Positions 8,376-17,050 are shown, counted from the first letter of the stretch. The stretch: 64,000 nt of DNA from Alkalibacterium sp049389645 (GCF_049389645.1 NZ_CP186540.1:1364001-1428000); one strand, 5' to 3'. Numbers and translations are program-made. Notes: generated from the sequence alone by a model not told the origin.

Positions 8376-8460
8376 TGTACTGTTGAGTAACTGTCAAGAC
8401 ACCTTGACAATTACGTTGAAATTAAAGGTTCGTGACCGAATAAAAAAGTTGAGGTAAATC

Positions 8461-9300
8461 ATGACTGAAATTATACGTTTAAAAAATATATCTTACAAGT
8501 ATACTGATGAAGATCTACGTCCTGCCTTACAGGATGTTTCTTTTTCGATCAATAAAGGTGAATGGGTAGCTATTATCGGTCCAAACGGATCTGGTAAATC
8601 GACGTTAGCCAAGACTATTAACGGCCTAATTGAACCAGATAGTGGTGAAGTTGAGGTTGGGGGACTAATGCTTAACGAGAAGAATGTCTGGTCTATCCGC
8701 GAAATGGTCGGGATGGTGTTTCAAAACCCGGATAACCAGTTCGTTGGGTCGACGGTTCAGGACGATGTCGCTTTTGGATTGGAAAACTTAGGCGTCCCAC
8801 GTGATGACATGATCGAACGCGTGAGAAATGCATTGGAGAAAGTAAACATGCTTGAGTTTGCCGAAAGAGAACCGGCGAGACTTTCAGGCGGTCAGAAACA
8901 GCGTGTTGCCATAGCGGGGATCGTTGCTCTGCGTCCGGCTATCATGATCTTGGACGAAGCAACAAGTATGCTCGATCCACAAGGCAGGGAAGAAGTGTTG
9001 CGTACCGTCAAGGAAGTCAAAGAACGGGAAAACTTGTCTGTTCTATCGATTACCCACGATATCGATGAAGCGGCGGAAGCTAACCGCATCCTTGTCATGA
9101 GAGACGGGAAAATGATTCAGGAAGGCTCACCGGAAACTATCTTTTCCTTTGGGGAAAAATTAGTTGAAATGGGTCTGGATCTACCGTTCCCAGAGCGCTT
9201 GAAAGCATCACTAAAAGAACAGGGTCTAGACGTCCCTCAGGATTATTTGACAGAAGAAGGGATGGTGGACTGGTTATGGACATCGGTTTCCAAGATGTAG
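8461..9300 (+). CDS. ecfA1: ECF transporter ATPase EcfA1
   Basis: This is one of the two ATPases of the energy-coupling factor module that powers uptake of vitamins and metals through interchangeable S-components. The 279 residues carry Walker A GPNGSGKST at 40-48, the Q-loop region MVFQNPDNQ, signature LSGGQ at 141-145 and Walker B IMILDEA at 161-167. Its 3' end overlaps ecfA2 by 25 bp, so translation is coupled. The A1-A2-T module is shared by many S-components. YkoE in this window has its own dedicated ATPase instead. Confidence 0.95.
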   Translation: MTEIIRLKNISYKYTDEDLRPALQDVSFSINKGEWVAIIGPNGSGKSTLAKTINGLIEPDSGEVEVGGLMLNEKNVWSIREMVGMVFQNPDNQFVGSTVQDDVAFGLENLGVPRDDMIERVRNALEKVNMLEFAEREPARLSGGQKQRVAIAGIVALRPAIMILDEATSMLDPQGREEVLRTVKEVKERENLSVLSITHDIDEAAEANRILVMRDGKMIQEGSPETIFSFGEKLVEMGLDLPFPERLKASLKEQGLDVPQDYLTEEGMVDWLWTSVSKM

Positions 9301-10151
9301 GCTATACTTATCAGAAAGGGACACCATTTGAAAGTAAAGCCATTTATGACATTAATCTTTCCATTAAAAACGGCTCGTTCACTGCCATCGTTGGTCACAC
9401 GGGCAGTGGGAAATCAACGGTATTGCAGCATTTAAATGCCTTGAAAAAACCCACTGAAGGTGTTGTCACGATCGGTGACCGTGTGATCACGCGTATGTCA
9501 GAAAATAAAGGCCTTAAATCTCTGCGTAAAAAGGTGGGGATCGTCTTTCAGTTTCCAGAAGCCCAGTTGTTTGAAGAAACAGTCGGCAAAGATATTGCTT
9601 TTGGCCCTAAAAACTTTGGTATGACTGAAAAAGAAGGGCTCGAAAAAGCCAGAGAACTTTTACCTATAGTTGGATTGGACGAAACATTCTTGGAACGTTC
9701 TCCTTTTGACTTGTCTGGTGGACAAATGAGACGGGTCGCTATTGCCGGCGTGTTGGCGATGGAACCAGAAGTACTGGTTCTAGACGAACCTACGGCCGGT
9801 CTAGATCCTCAGGGTCGTAAAGAAATAATGGACATGTTCCACAGTTTATATAAAAATAAAGGTTTGACCATCGTTTTAGTCACGCACCAGATGGATGACG
9901 TGGCAGCGTACGCGGATCATATGATCGTTCTTGGAGGTGGGACCGTTATGAAAGAAGGACACCCAAGAGACATTTTCAAGGAAGCTGGCTGGCTGGCTAG
10001 TATGCAGCTCGGTGTCCCCTCGACAGTGAGGTTCGCGCATGAACTGGAAGAGAAATTCGAGTGGACGTTCGATCCGCTACCGCTAACGACTGATGAATTA
10101 GCCAGACAAATAAAAGAGAAGCTCAGCAGTAAGGGCGGTGAACGCTTATGA
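9276..10151 (+). CDS. ecfA2: ECF transporter ATPase EcfA2
   Basis: This is the second ATPase (291 residues) of the ECF module, pairing with EcfA1. Walker A GHTGSGKST is at 40-48, FQFPEAQLFEETV follows the Q-loop, signature LSGGQ is at 146-150 and LVLDEPTAGLD is the Walker B region. The start ATG lies inside the ecfA1 3' end, and its own stop overlaps the ecfT start (ATGA), giving a tightly coupled three-gene operon. The C-terminal extension after about residue 230 is typical of EcfA2. Confidence 0.95.
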   Translation: MDIGFQDVGYTYQKGTPFESKAIYDINLSIKNGSFTAIVGHTGSGKSTVLQHLNALKKPTEGVVTIGDRVITRMSENKGLKSLRKKVGIVFQFPEAQLFEETVGKDIAFGPKNFGMTEKEGLEKARELLPIVGLDETFLERSPFDLSGGQMRRVAIAGVLAMEPEVLVLDEPTAGLDPQGRKEIMDMFHSLYKNKGLTIVLVTHQMDDVAAYADHMIVLGGGTVMKEGHPRDIFKEAGWLASMQLGVPSTVRFAHELEEKFEWTFDPLPLTTDELARQIKEKLSSKGGERL

Positions 10152-10945
10152 TGGATAAACTGATTTTTGGACGTTATATCCCAGGCGATTCACTGATCCA
10201 TCGACTGGATCCTAGAACTAAATTGATAGGTGCAATCTCGTTTATCATTATAATTTTCCTGGCAAATAACTGGATCTCTTACTTAGCTTTAATCGTTTTT
10301 GTATTAACGGCGGTCAAGCTTTCTGGCATCAATCCAAAATTCTTTATCAATGGTGTGAAGCCGCTTATTTGGCTGATTCTGTTCACGGTCATTCTTCAAA
10401 TCTTGTTTACGAGTGGACAGACCATCTGGTTCAGATTCGGCCCGATCATTATTTCTCAAGAAGGCTTGCTGAACGGCGTCTATATCTTCTTCCGTTTTGT
10501 ACTGATTATTTTCATGTCGACCATCTTGACCTTAACGACGATGCCTTTATCTTTAACGGATGCGATAGAGTTCCTGTTACGTCCACTTAATGCTGTCAAA
10601 GTTCCTGTTCACGAAATCGCGTTGATGTTATCGATTGCCTTGCGTTTCGTGCCGACATTAATGGATGAAACTGAAAAAATCATGAATGCTCAGCGCGCAC
10701 GTGGTATCGATTTCGGTGAAGGCAATATCTACGAACAGATGAAATCTATTGTCCCGTTGCTGATCCCGCTGTTCGTCAGCTCCTTTAACCGGGCGGAAGA
10801 ATTGGCCACAGCGATGGAAGCCCGCGGATACAAGGGCGGCGAAGGCCGAACAAAATATCGTCAGTTGTCCTGGGAAACCAGAGACACATCGGTAATTGTT
10901 GCTTTCGGTGTCCTTTCCGTTGTATTATTCTTATTAAGAACATAA
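10148..10945 (+). CDS. ecfT: ECF transporter transmembrane protein EcfT
   Basis: EcfT (265 residues) is the membrane scaffold that links the two ATPases to an S-component. The N-terminal GDSLIHRLDPRTKL is characteristic, several hydrophobic segments follow, and the two cytoplasmic Ala-Arg-Gly coupling motifs are present (AQRARGIDFG and AMEARGYKGG). The start overlaps the ecfA2 stop. A terminator follows 6 bp after the stop, so the ecf operon ends here and truA is transcribed separately. Confidence 0.95.
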   Translation: MMDKLIFGRYIPGDSLIHRLDPRTKLIGAISFIIIIFLANNWISYLALIVFVLTAVKLSGINPKFFINGVKPLIWLILFTVILQILFTSGQTIWFRFGPIIISQEGLLNGVYIFFRFVLIIFMSTILTLTTMPLSLTDAIEFLLRPLNAVKVPVHEIALMLSIALRFVPTLMDETEKIMNAQRARGIDFGEGNIYEQMKSIVPLLIPLFVSSFNRAEELATAMEARGYKGGEGRTKYRQLSWETRDTSVIVAFGVLSVVLFLLRT

Positions 10946-10950
10946 GCAGA

Positions 10951-10980
10951 AGGATAAAGATGAGAATCTTTATCCTTTTT
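10951..10980 (+). terminator. Terminator of the ecf operon
   Basis: AGGATAAAGA pairs perfectly with TCTTTATCCT across a six-base loop and is followed directly by a T-run, a few bases after the ecfT stop. Confidence 0.88.
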
Positions 10981-10998
10981 CCTTTATATTGAAAGAAG

Positions 10999-11024
10999 AG
11001 ATACTCGTCTAAGGACGAGTATCT
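10999..11024. repeat. Palindromic hairpin after the ecf terminator
   Basis: AGATACTCGTC pairs perfectly with GACGAGTATCT over a TAAG loop (11 bp). It lacks a T-run on the plus strand. It lies 100 bp before the left border hairpin of the tandem array; its function is unknown. Confidence 0.6.
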
Positions 11025-11122
11025 ACATCATAAAAGGCGTGTTAAGTGTTATAGTAAATTGTTAAGTACCGATCAGCTTCACTCGTGCAGAAGAAAGACT
11101 TGGGTAATATCAATAGGTTCTT

Positions 11123-11144
11123 GTTTAGGCGTACTCGCCTAAAC
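11123..11144. repeat. Left border hairpin of repeat array 1
   Basis: GTTTAGGCG and CGCCTAAAC form a perfect 9-bp stem with a TACT loop. It is followed by CATTCAGCTTGAG, nearly identical to CATTCATCTTGAG after the left border hairpin of array 2 (33881-33903). This marks it as part of a defined element rather than a random terminator. Confidence 0.7.
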
Positions 11145-11149
11145 ATTCA

Positions 11150-11655
11150 GCTTGAGTAAGGCTAAGAAGTGGCAAGTTCGGCATACTCAGGGAGAAACCG
11201 GCTTGAGCGAGGCTGAGTATGGCGAAGTTCGACGTACTCAGGGAGAAACCCCGTTTGAGTGAGGCCAAGTAGAGCTAAGTTCGGCATACTCAGTGAGAAA
11301 CCCGTTTGAGTGAGGCTAAGAAGTGGCAAGTTCGGCATACTCAGGGAGAAACCGGCTTGAGCGAGGCCAAGTAGAGCTAAGTTCGGCATACTCAGGGAGA
11401 AACCCGTTTGAGTGAGGCTAAGCAGAGCTAAGTTCGGTATACTCAGAGAGAAACCCGTTTGAGTGAGGCTAAGTATGGCGAAGTTCGACGAACTCAGGGA
11501 GAAACCCGTTTGAGTGAGGTTAAGCAGAGCTAAGTTCGGCGTACTCAGAGAGAAACCCGTTTGAGTGAGGCTAAGAAGTGGCAAGTTCGGCATACTCAGG
11601 GAGAAACCAGCTTGAGTGGTGCTATGAAGTACCAATTGGGCATAATCAAGAACAA
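11150..11655. repeat. 51-bp tandem repeat array 1 (about 9.5 units)
   Basis: ACTCAG recurs at 11185, 11236, 11288, 11339, 11390, 11441, 11492, 11543 and 11594, an exact 51-bp period apart from one extra C. Each unit reads roughly ACTCAGGGAGAAACCCGTTT, then GAGTGAGGCTAAG, then a variable AAGTGGCAAG or AGAGCTAAG segment and TTCGGCAT. ACTCA and TGAGT can pair around a small GG/CC stem in several units. The last unit is degenerate. Because 51 is divisible by three, the minus strand stays open, encoding a monotonous 17-residue repeat (TQTGFSLSMPNLALLSL-like) with no ribosome binding site. It lies between ecfT and truA. Confidence 0.95.
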
Positions 11656-11683
11656 AGAGTACTGACTAGGGCTGATAAGGTCA

Positions 11684-11705
11684 GGATCAGGCACGAGCCT
11701 AATCC
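11684..11705. repeat. Right border hairpin of repeat array 1
   Basis: GGATCAGGC and GCCTAATCC form a 9-bp stem with one mismatch and an ACGA loop. Its AGGC/GCCT core matches the border hairpins of array 2, supporting a bordered element design. Confidence 0.6.
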
Positions 11706-11772
11706 TACCTATCTCAAATAACATAAAGCAGCATTAAAAGAAGACTTGTGCAACATGAAAAGGAAGATAAAA

Positions 11773-12558
11773 ATGACAGGTTTGAGATATAAAGCAAGAA
11801 TCGTATACGATGGCACACACTTTTCCGGTTTCCAGGTACAGCCTGATATGCGGACTGTTCAAGGAGACTTGGAAAAGGCCGTGACCAAGCTGGCCAAAGG
11901 ACGAGAAGTACGTGTGCACGGAGCAGGCCGTACGGATGCCGGTGTTCACGCGAAAGGCCAGATCGTTCATTTCGATTTTCCGTTCGAGATTGATACGGAC
12001 GGCTTGATGATTGGGATGAATTCAGTAACAACTTCTGAAATAACTGTTTTGGACGTTGCACGCGTAGAAGACACCTTTCACGCACGTTATCTGGCCAAAG
12101 GGAAGAAATATACATACCGTGTCGACAATAACCAGTTTCGTGATCCCTTCTTGAGATATTACAGTCATTACCACCGGTATCCGATGAATAGAGAAAAAGT
12201 AGAAAAAGCACTGGCGCAGCTTGTCGGCGCACATGACTTCACGAGTTTTGCCTCCACGCATTCTGACAAGGAGAACAAAGTGCGTACCCTCTATCAGGCT
12301 TCGGTGGAAGTGAATGACGACACGAATGAGTGGATCTTTACGTTTGTCGGGAACGGCTTTTTATATAATATGATTCGGATCCTGATGGGGACGCTTCTGG
12401 AAGTCGCTGACGGCAGACGCGAACCGGAAGAGATTCAGAACATCATTGCTGCAGAAAATCGTGAAGCTGCCGGAATGACCTTGTCGTCAGTTGGGTTATG
12501 TATGGAAGAAGTATACTATGAAACGAAAGATATTCCCGGATACAATAAGGAGGAATAG
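11773..12558 (+). CDS. truA: tRNA pseudouridine(38-40) synthase TruA
   Basis: TruA (261 residues) makes pseudouridine at positions 38-40 in the anticodon arm of many tRNAs. The catalytic aspartate is D55 in GAGRTDAGVHA; the N-terminal YDGTHFSGFQVQPDMRTVQG and the DFTSFAS region are also typical. ATG at 11773 was chosen because AGGAAG lies upstream and the protein then begins close to the family start; earlier in-frame ATGs lack a ribosome binding site. In many Firmicutes rplM follows directly; here a kinase gene and accessory genes intervene. Confidence 0.94.
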   Translation: MTGLRYKARIVYDGTHFSGFQVQPDMRTVQGDLEKAVTKLAKGREVRVHGAGRTDAGVHAKGQIVHFDFPFEIDTDGLMIGMNSVTTSEITVLDVARVEDTFHARYLAKGKKYTYRVDNNQFRDPFLRYYSHYHRYPMNREKVEKALAQLVGAHDFTSFASTHSDKENKVRTLYQASVEVNDDTNEWIFTFVGNGFLYNMIRILMGTLLEVADGRREPEEIQNIIAAENREAAGMTLSSVGLCMEEVYYETKDIPGYNKEE

Positions 12559-12560
12559 TG

Positions 12561-13301
12561 ATGATTCATACGCAGTATAAAGTGACCGGTCATCTGATCG
12601 ATGTGACGTATACAGAAAAAGAAGTCAATGAGATCTTCAAACCCTTACTTGAAAAACTTGTTATGTTCAGGAAAGAAAAGAACGCGCGTGTGATCGTGTA
12701 TTTAGCTGCACCTCCCGGGGCCGGCAAGACGATCTTATCTTTATTCCTGGAAGACCTATACAAGGAACAGGGATACCCGTATACGTTCCAGTCGATCGCG
12801 ATGGACGGGTTTCATCACGACAATGACTACTTGAATCAGCACACGGTCATTAGAAACGGCAGAGAAGACCTTTTAAAGAAATACAAAGGAATACCCGAAT
12901 CATTCAATCTAACCGCGCTGAAGGAGAAAATCGAAGCTCTCACACAACATCAGCATGTCAACTGGCCAACCTATGATCGGGCGTTACATGATGTCTCGAA
13001 AGAAACAATCTCGGTGAATGCCGATATCGTGCTGATCGAAGGGAATTATTTGCTTCTGGAAAAAGAGGGTTGGAATGAACTGACAGAGTACTGTGATTAC
13101 ACCTTATTCATTCAAACCGGTCTCTCGAATATAGAGGACCGATTGATCGACAGAAAACAATTGGGTGGGGCTACTCCAGCAGAAGCGGTGAACCATTACG
13201 AGCAAACCGACAAAATCAATGCTGAACTGGTTTTATCACATTCCGCCAAGGCGGATTTGACCCTGGAACTAACCAGCGACGGTCAGTTGAAAGAAATTTG
13301 A
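12561..13301 (+). CDS. P-loop nucleoside/sugar kinase family protein
   Basis: This 246-residue protein of the phosphoribulokinase/uridine kinase-like P-loop family (YggC-like) probably phosphorylates a sugar, nucleoside or pantothenate-type small molecule in the cytosol; the substrate cannot be read from sequence. Walker A AAPPGAGKT is at 49-57, followed by SIAMDGFHHDNDYL and a second conserved stretch NWPTYDRALHDVS. IVLIEGNYLLL resembles the Walker B-like strand of these kinases. AAGGAGG overlaps the truA stop and the ATG is two bases after it, so it is coupled to truA. YggC-like assignment is from recall of the family. Confidence 0.75.
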   Translation: MIHTQYKVTGHLIDVTYTEKEVNEIFKPLLEKLVMFRKEKNARVIVYLAAPPGAGKTILSLFLEDLYKEQGYPYTFQSIAMDGFHHDNDYLNQHTVIRNGREDLLKKYKGIPESFNLTALKEKIEALTQHQHVNWPTYDRALHDVSKETISVNADIVLIEGNYLLLEKEGWNELTEYCDYTLFIQTGLSNIEDRLIDRKQLGGATPAEAVNHYEQTDKINAELVLSHSAKADLTLELTSDGQLKEI

Positions 13302-13376
13302 ATTTAAAATTCGAATCCATTATTTCTCCACAACTACCTTTTATACTTTGATTAAGAAGTAAAGGAGGAATTCAAA

Positions 13377-14102
13377 ATGATGAACAAAAAAGTAACTATA
13401 TTAACAGTAGGTGTATTGGGATTAGGGGGTTTGGCCGCTTTAAACACTGATTTTGCAGCTGCTGAAGAAAATACAGTGGATGCTTCAGCAGAGGAGTCAG
13501 GTGTGTTTGGTTGGATGCAAGAGCGCATGGGTCAAGGGTTCCAGGGATTTAACAGGGGCGAAAATGCAGACGGAGAATTCCAGCCTGGATCTGGACCATT
13601 TAACCGTTCAGGTCAAGGACATATGGGCCAAGGCATGCATGGCGGTAGCGTTCCGGGCAATGGCTACGGCCATGGTCACGGAGCACAACAGTTCCAAGAT
13701 GACGAATGGCTAGAAGAACGTGAAGCATTCAGAGAAGAGCAATTCGAAAATTTTGACCCAGATATGAATGAAGAAGAATTTGCAGCGTGGTTTGAAGAAC
13801 ATGACGCATTGAGAAGCGAGCGTTTTGGAGCGATGCATCCAGAGTGGGATGAAGAGTCGTTTGAAGAACGCGAGGCATTCAGAAAAGAACAGTTCAAGAA
13901 CTTCGATCCAGATATGAGTGAAGAAGAACTTGAAGCATGGTTTGAAGAACACGACGCATTGAGAAGCGAGCATTTTGGAGCGATGCATCCGGAATGGGAT
14001 GAAGAAACACTGAAAGAGCGCGATGAACTGAGAGAAGAACGTGAATCCTTCAGAAACGAACGCCGCCAAAACAATCGTCCATTCGAGGATTCAGAAGAAT
14101 AA
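13377..14102 (+). CDS. Secreted Met/His-rich protein with 50-residue repeats
   Basis: A protein of 241 residues with a signal peptide (hydrophobic core 5-22, likely cleavage after DFAAA at about 29). A Gly/Met/His-rich linker at about 45-105 (GHMGQGMHGG, GYGHGHG) resembles weak copper-binding sequences. Two acidic 50-residue repeats follow (113-162, 163-212), each containing EEREAFR, FDPDM, WFEEHDALRSE and GAMHPEWDEE, plus a partial third. I recognise no named family. It precedes a two-component system and the copper-related genes, so a periplasm-facing or wall metal buffer is plausible but unproven. A strong ribosome binding site and a terminator frame it as a single gene. Confidence 0.75.
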   Translation: MMNKKVTILTVGVLGLGGLAALNTDFAAAEENTVDASAEESGVFGWMQERMGQGFQGFNRGENADGEFQPGSGPFNRSGQGHMGQGMHGGSVPGNGYGHGHGAQQFQDDEWLEEREAFREEQFENFDPDMNEEEFAAWFEEHDALRSERFGAMHPEWDEESFEEREAFRKEQFKNFDPDMSEEELEAWFEEHDALRSEHFGAMHPEWDEETLKERDELREERESFRNERRQNNRPFEDSEE

Positions 14103-14113
14103 AAGAAACCAAC

Positions 14114-14142
14114 AAAATGACCTTTCCAGGAAGGTCATTTTT
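14114..14142 (+). terminator. Terminator after the repeat protein gene
   Basis: AAAATGACCTT pairs with AAGGTCATTTT over a six-base loop, followed by T, 11 bp after the stop codon. Confidence 0.85.
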
Positions 14143-14207
14143 GGTAAATCAGCTCATCAGTGGTAGTATAATTTTAGAGAAAATTTATAACGATTTGAGG
14201 TGAGCCT

Positions 14208-14912
14208 ATGCATGTATTAATTGTCGATGATGAACAGTCGATATTGGATATCATTGAAGCCTATTTGAATACGAAAAATTATCGCGTAAGTCGGGCTGAA
14301 ACAGGTCAGCAGGCACTCCAGATCGTTGAGAATGAAGATATCGATTTCATTATTCTAGACATCATGCTGCCTGATTTATCAGGATGGGAAGTCTGCCAGC
14401 AGGTCAGAGAGACATCTGCGGTGCCCATCATACTGCTTACTGCCAAATCAACGGAACAAGATGTGCTGAAAGGACTGAACATGGGGGCGGATGATTATAT
14501 CAAAAAACCCTTCAGTCCCAAAGAGTTGATTGCACGCATGGAAGCTGTCTACAGGCGGTCAGGTTTTTCAAGAGAAAACGAAACCAGATGGTCCTTTAAT
14601 CAGAACCGTTTGATTGTTTATCCTGAACGTCTGGAAGTCGAAGCGGACGATAGAGTTATCAACTTGACGCATACTGAATTTCAACTGCTTAAACTGATGG
14701 CTGAATATCCCCAACAGGCTTTTTCGCGCGAACACTTACTGGAATCAGTGAAGGGGCTGGAAGCATCAGCGATGGACCGCGTGATTGACTCGCATATCAA
14801 AAATCTAAGAGCAAAGATTGAAGCTGATCCGAAAGAACCAATGTTTATTTTGACGGTCCACGGTGTCGGTTATCGGTTTGGAGGTAAAAAAGATGAAGAC
14901 CACACTATTTAG
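14208..14912 (+). CDS. Response regulator, OmpR/PhoB family
   Basis: A 234-residue two-component response regulator. The receiver domain has the acidic pocket (VDDEQ), phosphoacceptor D51 in LDIMLPDLSG and K100 in DDYIKKPF. The C-terminal winged-helix DNA-binding domain carries LTHTEFQLLKLMAEYP and VHGVGYRFG. A TATAAT at 14167-14172 may be its -10. The 3' end overlaps the sensor kinase gene by 20 bp. Its position between the Met/His-rich secreted protein and ydhK suggests control of envelope metal genes, but no target site can be read directly. Confidence 0.92.
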   Translation: MHVLIVDDEQSILDIIEAYLNTKNYRVSRAETGQQALQIVENEDIDFIILDIMLPDLSGWEVCQQVRETSAVPIILLTAKSTEQDVLKGLNMGADDYIKKPFSPKELIARMEAVYRRSGFSRENETRWSFNQNRLIVYPERLEVEADDRVINLTHTEFQLLKLMAEYPQQAFSREHLLESVKGLEASAMDRVIDSHIKNLRAKIEADPKEPMFILTVHGVGYRFGGKKDEDHTI

Positions 14913-16269
14913 AAAGCTGTTTATACTGTTTCTAACTGGAGGTGCGCTTTTCATCTTTTTATTCAGCTTTCTAACGTTTCAACTCACGGAAAATCAGTTT
15001 GATCATTACCTCAGTGACCGATTCGTGCAGTCACGCGAGACGCTTGTCGACCAGCTGGAAGAAAGCTACGTCGAATACGGTGAGTGGAACACGGATGCGC
15101 TGGCGGGCATCAACTGGACTGGGATGCAGTCTCAAATCATGTTTACGATCGTTACCCCTTCAGGAGAAGAAATCGTGCCTGAAGTAGGGATGATGTCAGA
15201 TGGTCGCCGCATGATGCACGGAAATGGTAATGCGATGCTGGAGACGGACGGAGATATCCTGACGGAAACGATAGATTTATATGCGGATGAAATACCTATT
15301 GGGACAGCAGAGTTGCAGTACCCCGGTGTACCGAATTATTCCAATCATGAACAGCAGTTTATTAGCGATATGCTTAACATGCTTGCCATTATCGCTGTTG
15401 TTTCGATCATCGCAGCAGCGGTAGCCGCCTATTTGCTGTCCAAACGTTTGAGTAAGCCGATCATAGAAACAAGCGATTTGACGGAAGCCATTGCTGAAGG
15501 GGATTATAGCAGGCGACTTGAGTACCCTGAACCGATAGAAGAACTGAATAAACTGCAGACCAATGTCAATACGCTTGCGGATCAGTTAGCCATGCAGCAG
15601 ACGATGCGGAATCAGCTCGTTTCTGATCTGGCTCATGAAGTCCGAACTCCTTTGACCACCTTGCAGGGAAACATTGAAGCCATGATGGATGGCGTCTGGC
15701 CGATGACCACAGAGCGGCTCTCCCTGATCGGATTGGAAGTGAAACGCTTATCGCAGCTGATTGAAAAGATCGATCATATCGATGATGTCCAGTATCAGCA
15801 CAATGAGCTGAAACTTGAGACATTTGACCTGACCAAGCGTGTCGGTAAAATCGCAACGATTTATGAGCAGCGGGCGATGGAGAAAGATATTGAGTTGACT
15901 GTAAACGGACACCCTCTTCGGATCGAAGCGGATATCAGCCAGATCAGTCAGGTCATCACCAATCTCATTACGAACGCGATCAAGTTCACGCCTGAAAAAG
16001 GGGAAATCACGGTTGACGTGAAAGCAGTGGATGGATTTTGTCATCTGTCCGTTTCAGATACCGGTAAAGGCATAAGCAAAGAGAACCAGCAACAGATCTT
16101 TAATCGTTTTTATCAGGTTGAGCCTTCAAGAAATACCAAGATCGAGGGTCAGGGACTCGGACTGGCAGTCGTTAAAAGTATCATAGATGCCCATCACGGT
16201 AAAATCAAAGTCGAGAGTGATGAAGGAAAAGGCTCCGTGTTCACGGTAATCCTTCCTATAAAACAATAA
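14893..16269 (+). CDS. Sensor histidine kinase, BaeS/CopS-like architecture
   Basis: A 458-residue membrane sensor kinase. TM1 is about 8-29, the extracellular domain about 30-160, TM2 about 162-182, then HAMP, a dimerisation domain with the phosphorylated H248 in DLAHEVRTPLTTLQG, and an ATPase domain with the N box NLITNAIKF, DTGKGIS and GQGLGLAVVKSI. The extracellular domain holds a Met/His cluster (VGMMSDGRRMMHGNGN, 98-113), which would suit copper sensing, though the ligand is inference. The ATG at 14893 follows GAGGT and overlaps the regulator gene; an upstream in-frame GTG was rejected. Confidence 0.9.
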   Translation: MKTTLFRKLFILFLTGGALFIFLFSFLTFQLTENQFDHYLSDRFVQSRETLVDQLEESYVEYGEWNTDALAGINWTGMQSQIMFTIVTPSGEEIVPEVGMMSDGRRMMHGNGNAMLETDGDILTETIDLYADEIPIGTAELQYPGVPNYSNHEQQFISDMLNMLAIIAVVSIIAAAVAAYLLSKRLSKPIIETSDLTEAIAEGDYSRRLEYPEPIEELNKLQTNVNTLADQLAMQQTMRNQLVSDLAHEVRTPLTTLQGNIEAMMDGVWPMTTERLSLIGLEVKRLSQLIEKIDHIDDVQYQHNELKLETFDLTKRVGKIATIYEQRAMEKDIELTVNGHPLRIEADISQISQVITNLITNAIKFTPEKGEITVDVKAVDGFCHLSVSDTGKGISKENQQQIFNRFYQVEPSRNTKIEGQGLGLAVVKSIIDAHHGKIKVESDEGKGSVFTVILPIKQ

Positions 16270-16326
16270 AACATACAGGGAAATATAATTTAAAATAAAT
16301 AAAAAAAGAAAGTAGTGGAAATTAGA

Positions 16327-16956
16327 ATGAAAAAATTAATATTATTAGGATTAAGTACAACGTTTATCTTGATGGGGTGTACAGATACCAGCGATACCAC
16401 TGAGACAAATGATTCGAATACAGAGATGAATGTTGCCGAAGAGGATGCTAACCAAGATGAAATGACTGAAATGGACGAAATGGACGAAAATGACGAAATC
16501 GACGAAATGGATGAAATGGCAGAAATGGACCATGACGGAGAAATCCCAACCGATTTGAAAAAAGCGGAAGAGCCTGCATTCCCTGAAGGAAGCACGGCCA
16601 TCATTACGGCGGCACACATGCCAGGAATGGAAGGGGCAGAAGCTACGATAGTGGGCGCATTCGACACAACCGTTTATGAAGTAAGTTATACGCCGACTAC
16701 AGGTGAAGAAAGAGTGACCAATCACCGTTGGGTCATACAGGAAGACTTGGAAGAGGGAACAGATGTAGCCGAGGCTGGCGATGAAGTAGTTCTGGATGCC
16801 GAACATATGGCAGGTATGCAAGGGGCTACTGCCATAGTTGAAGAAGTTTATAATGGAACTATTTACGCTGTCGATTATGATGCGACTACAGATGGCGAAA
16901 GAGTAACCAATCATATGTGGATGACTGAGGACGAATTGGAAGCTCCGGAAGAGTAA
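16327..16956 (+). CDS. ydhK: YdhK-family (DUF1541) lipoprotein
   Basis: A 209-residue lipoprotein: a basic N-terminus, a hydrophobic stretch and the lipobox LMGC. A very acidic Asp/Glu/Met linker follows (repeated EMDEMDE), then two DUF1541 domains at about 80-140 and 145-205. Each carries AHMPGMEGA or EHMAGMQGA, then VYEVSYTPTTGEERVTNHRW or its equivalent. YdhK proteins often neighbour copper genes, and the HM..M motifs suit metal binding; no function is proven. The ATG at 16327 was preferred to a GTG 12 bp upstream because it gives a normal signal peptide. A strong terminator follows. Confidence 0.88.
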   Translation: MKKLILLGLSTTFILMGCTDTSDTTETNDSNTEMNVAEEDANQDEMTEMDEMDENDEIDEMDEMAEMDHDGEIPTDLKKAEEPAFPEGSTAIITAAHMPGMEGAEATIVGAFDTTVYEVSYTPTTGEERVTNHRWVIQEDLEEGTDVAEAGDEVVLDAEHMAGMQGATAIVEEVYNGTIYAVDYDATTDGERVTNHMWMTEDELEAPEE

Positions 16957-17002
16957 TCAGTTTAACTTTCTCCTTCCAGTAAATTTTGAAAATAGAATAT
17001 GT

Positions 17003-17050
17003 AACGACCTCAAATGATAGAGTGTAATCTACCTTTTGAGGTCGTTTTTT
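17003..17050 (+). terminator. Terminator after ydhK
   Basis: AACGACCTCAAA (17003-17014) pairs perfectly with TTTGAGGTCGTT (17035-17046), followed by six T. The 20-base loop is long. Confidence 0.85.

Noticed and set aside
8218..8457. 79-codon plus-strand frame before ecfA1
   Set aside because: No ribosome binding site, poor composition and overlap with the likely ecf promoter region.
11162..11635. 157-residue open frame on the minus strand of array 1
   Set aside because: It starts at a TTG inside the repeats without a ribosome binding site and exists because the unit length is a multiple of three. Kept as a finding on substitution pattern, not annotated as a gene.
11150..11655. CRISPR array
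   Set aside because: Units are contiguous with no unique spacers, the repeat is 51 bp throughout, and there are no cas genes in the window.
13676..14074. 132- and 119-codon minus-strand frames opposite the repeat protein
   Set aside because: They mirror the acidic repeat codons of the secreted protein and have no start signals.
16351..16914. 187-codon minus-strand frame opposite ydhK
   Set aside because: Shadow of the repetitive GAAATG codons of ydhK; no ribosome binding site and no family resemblance.
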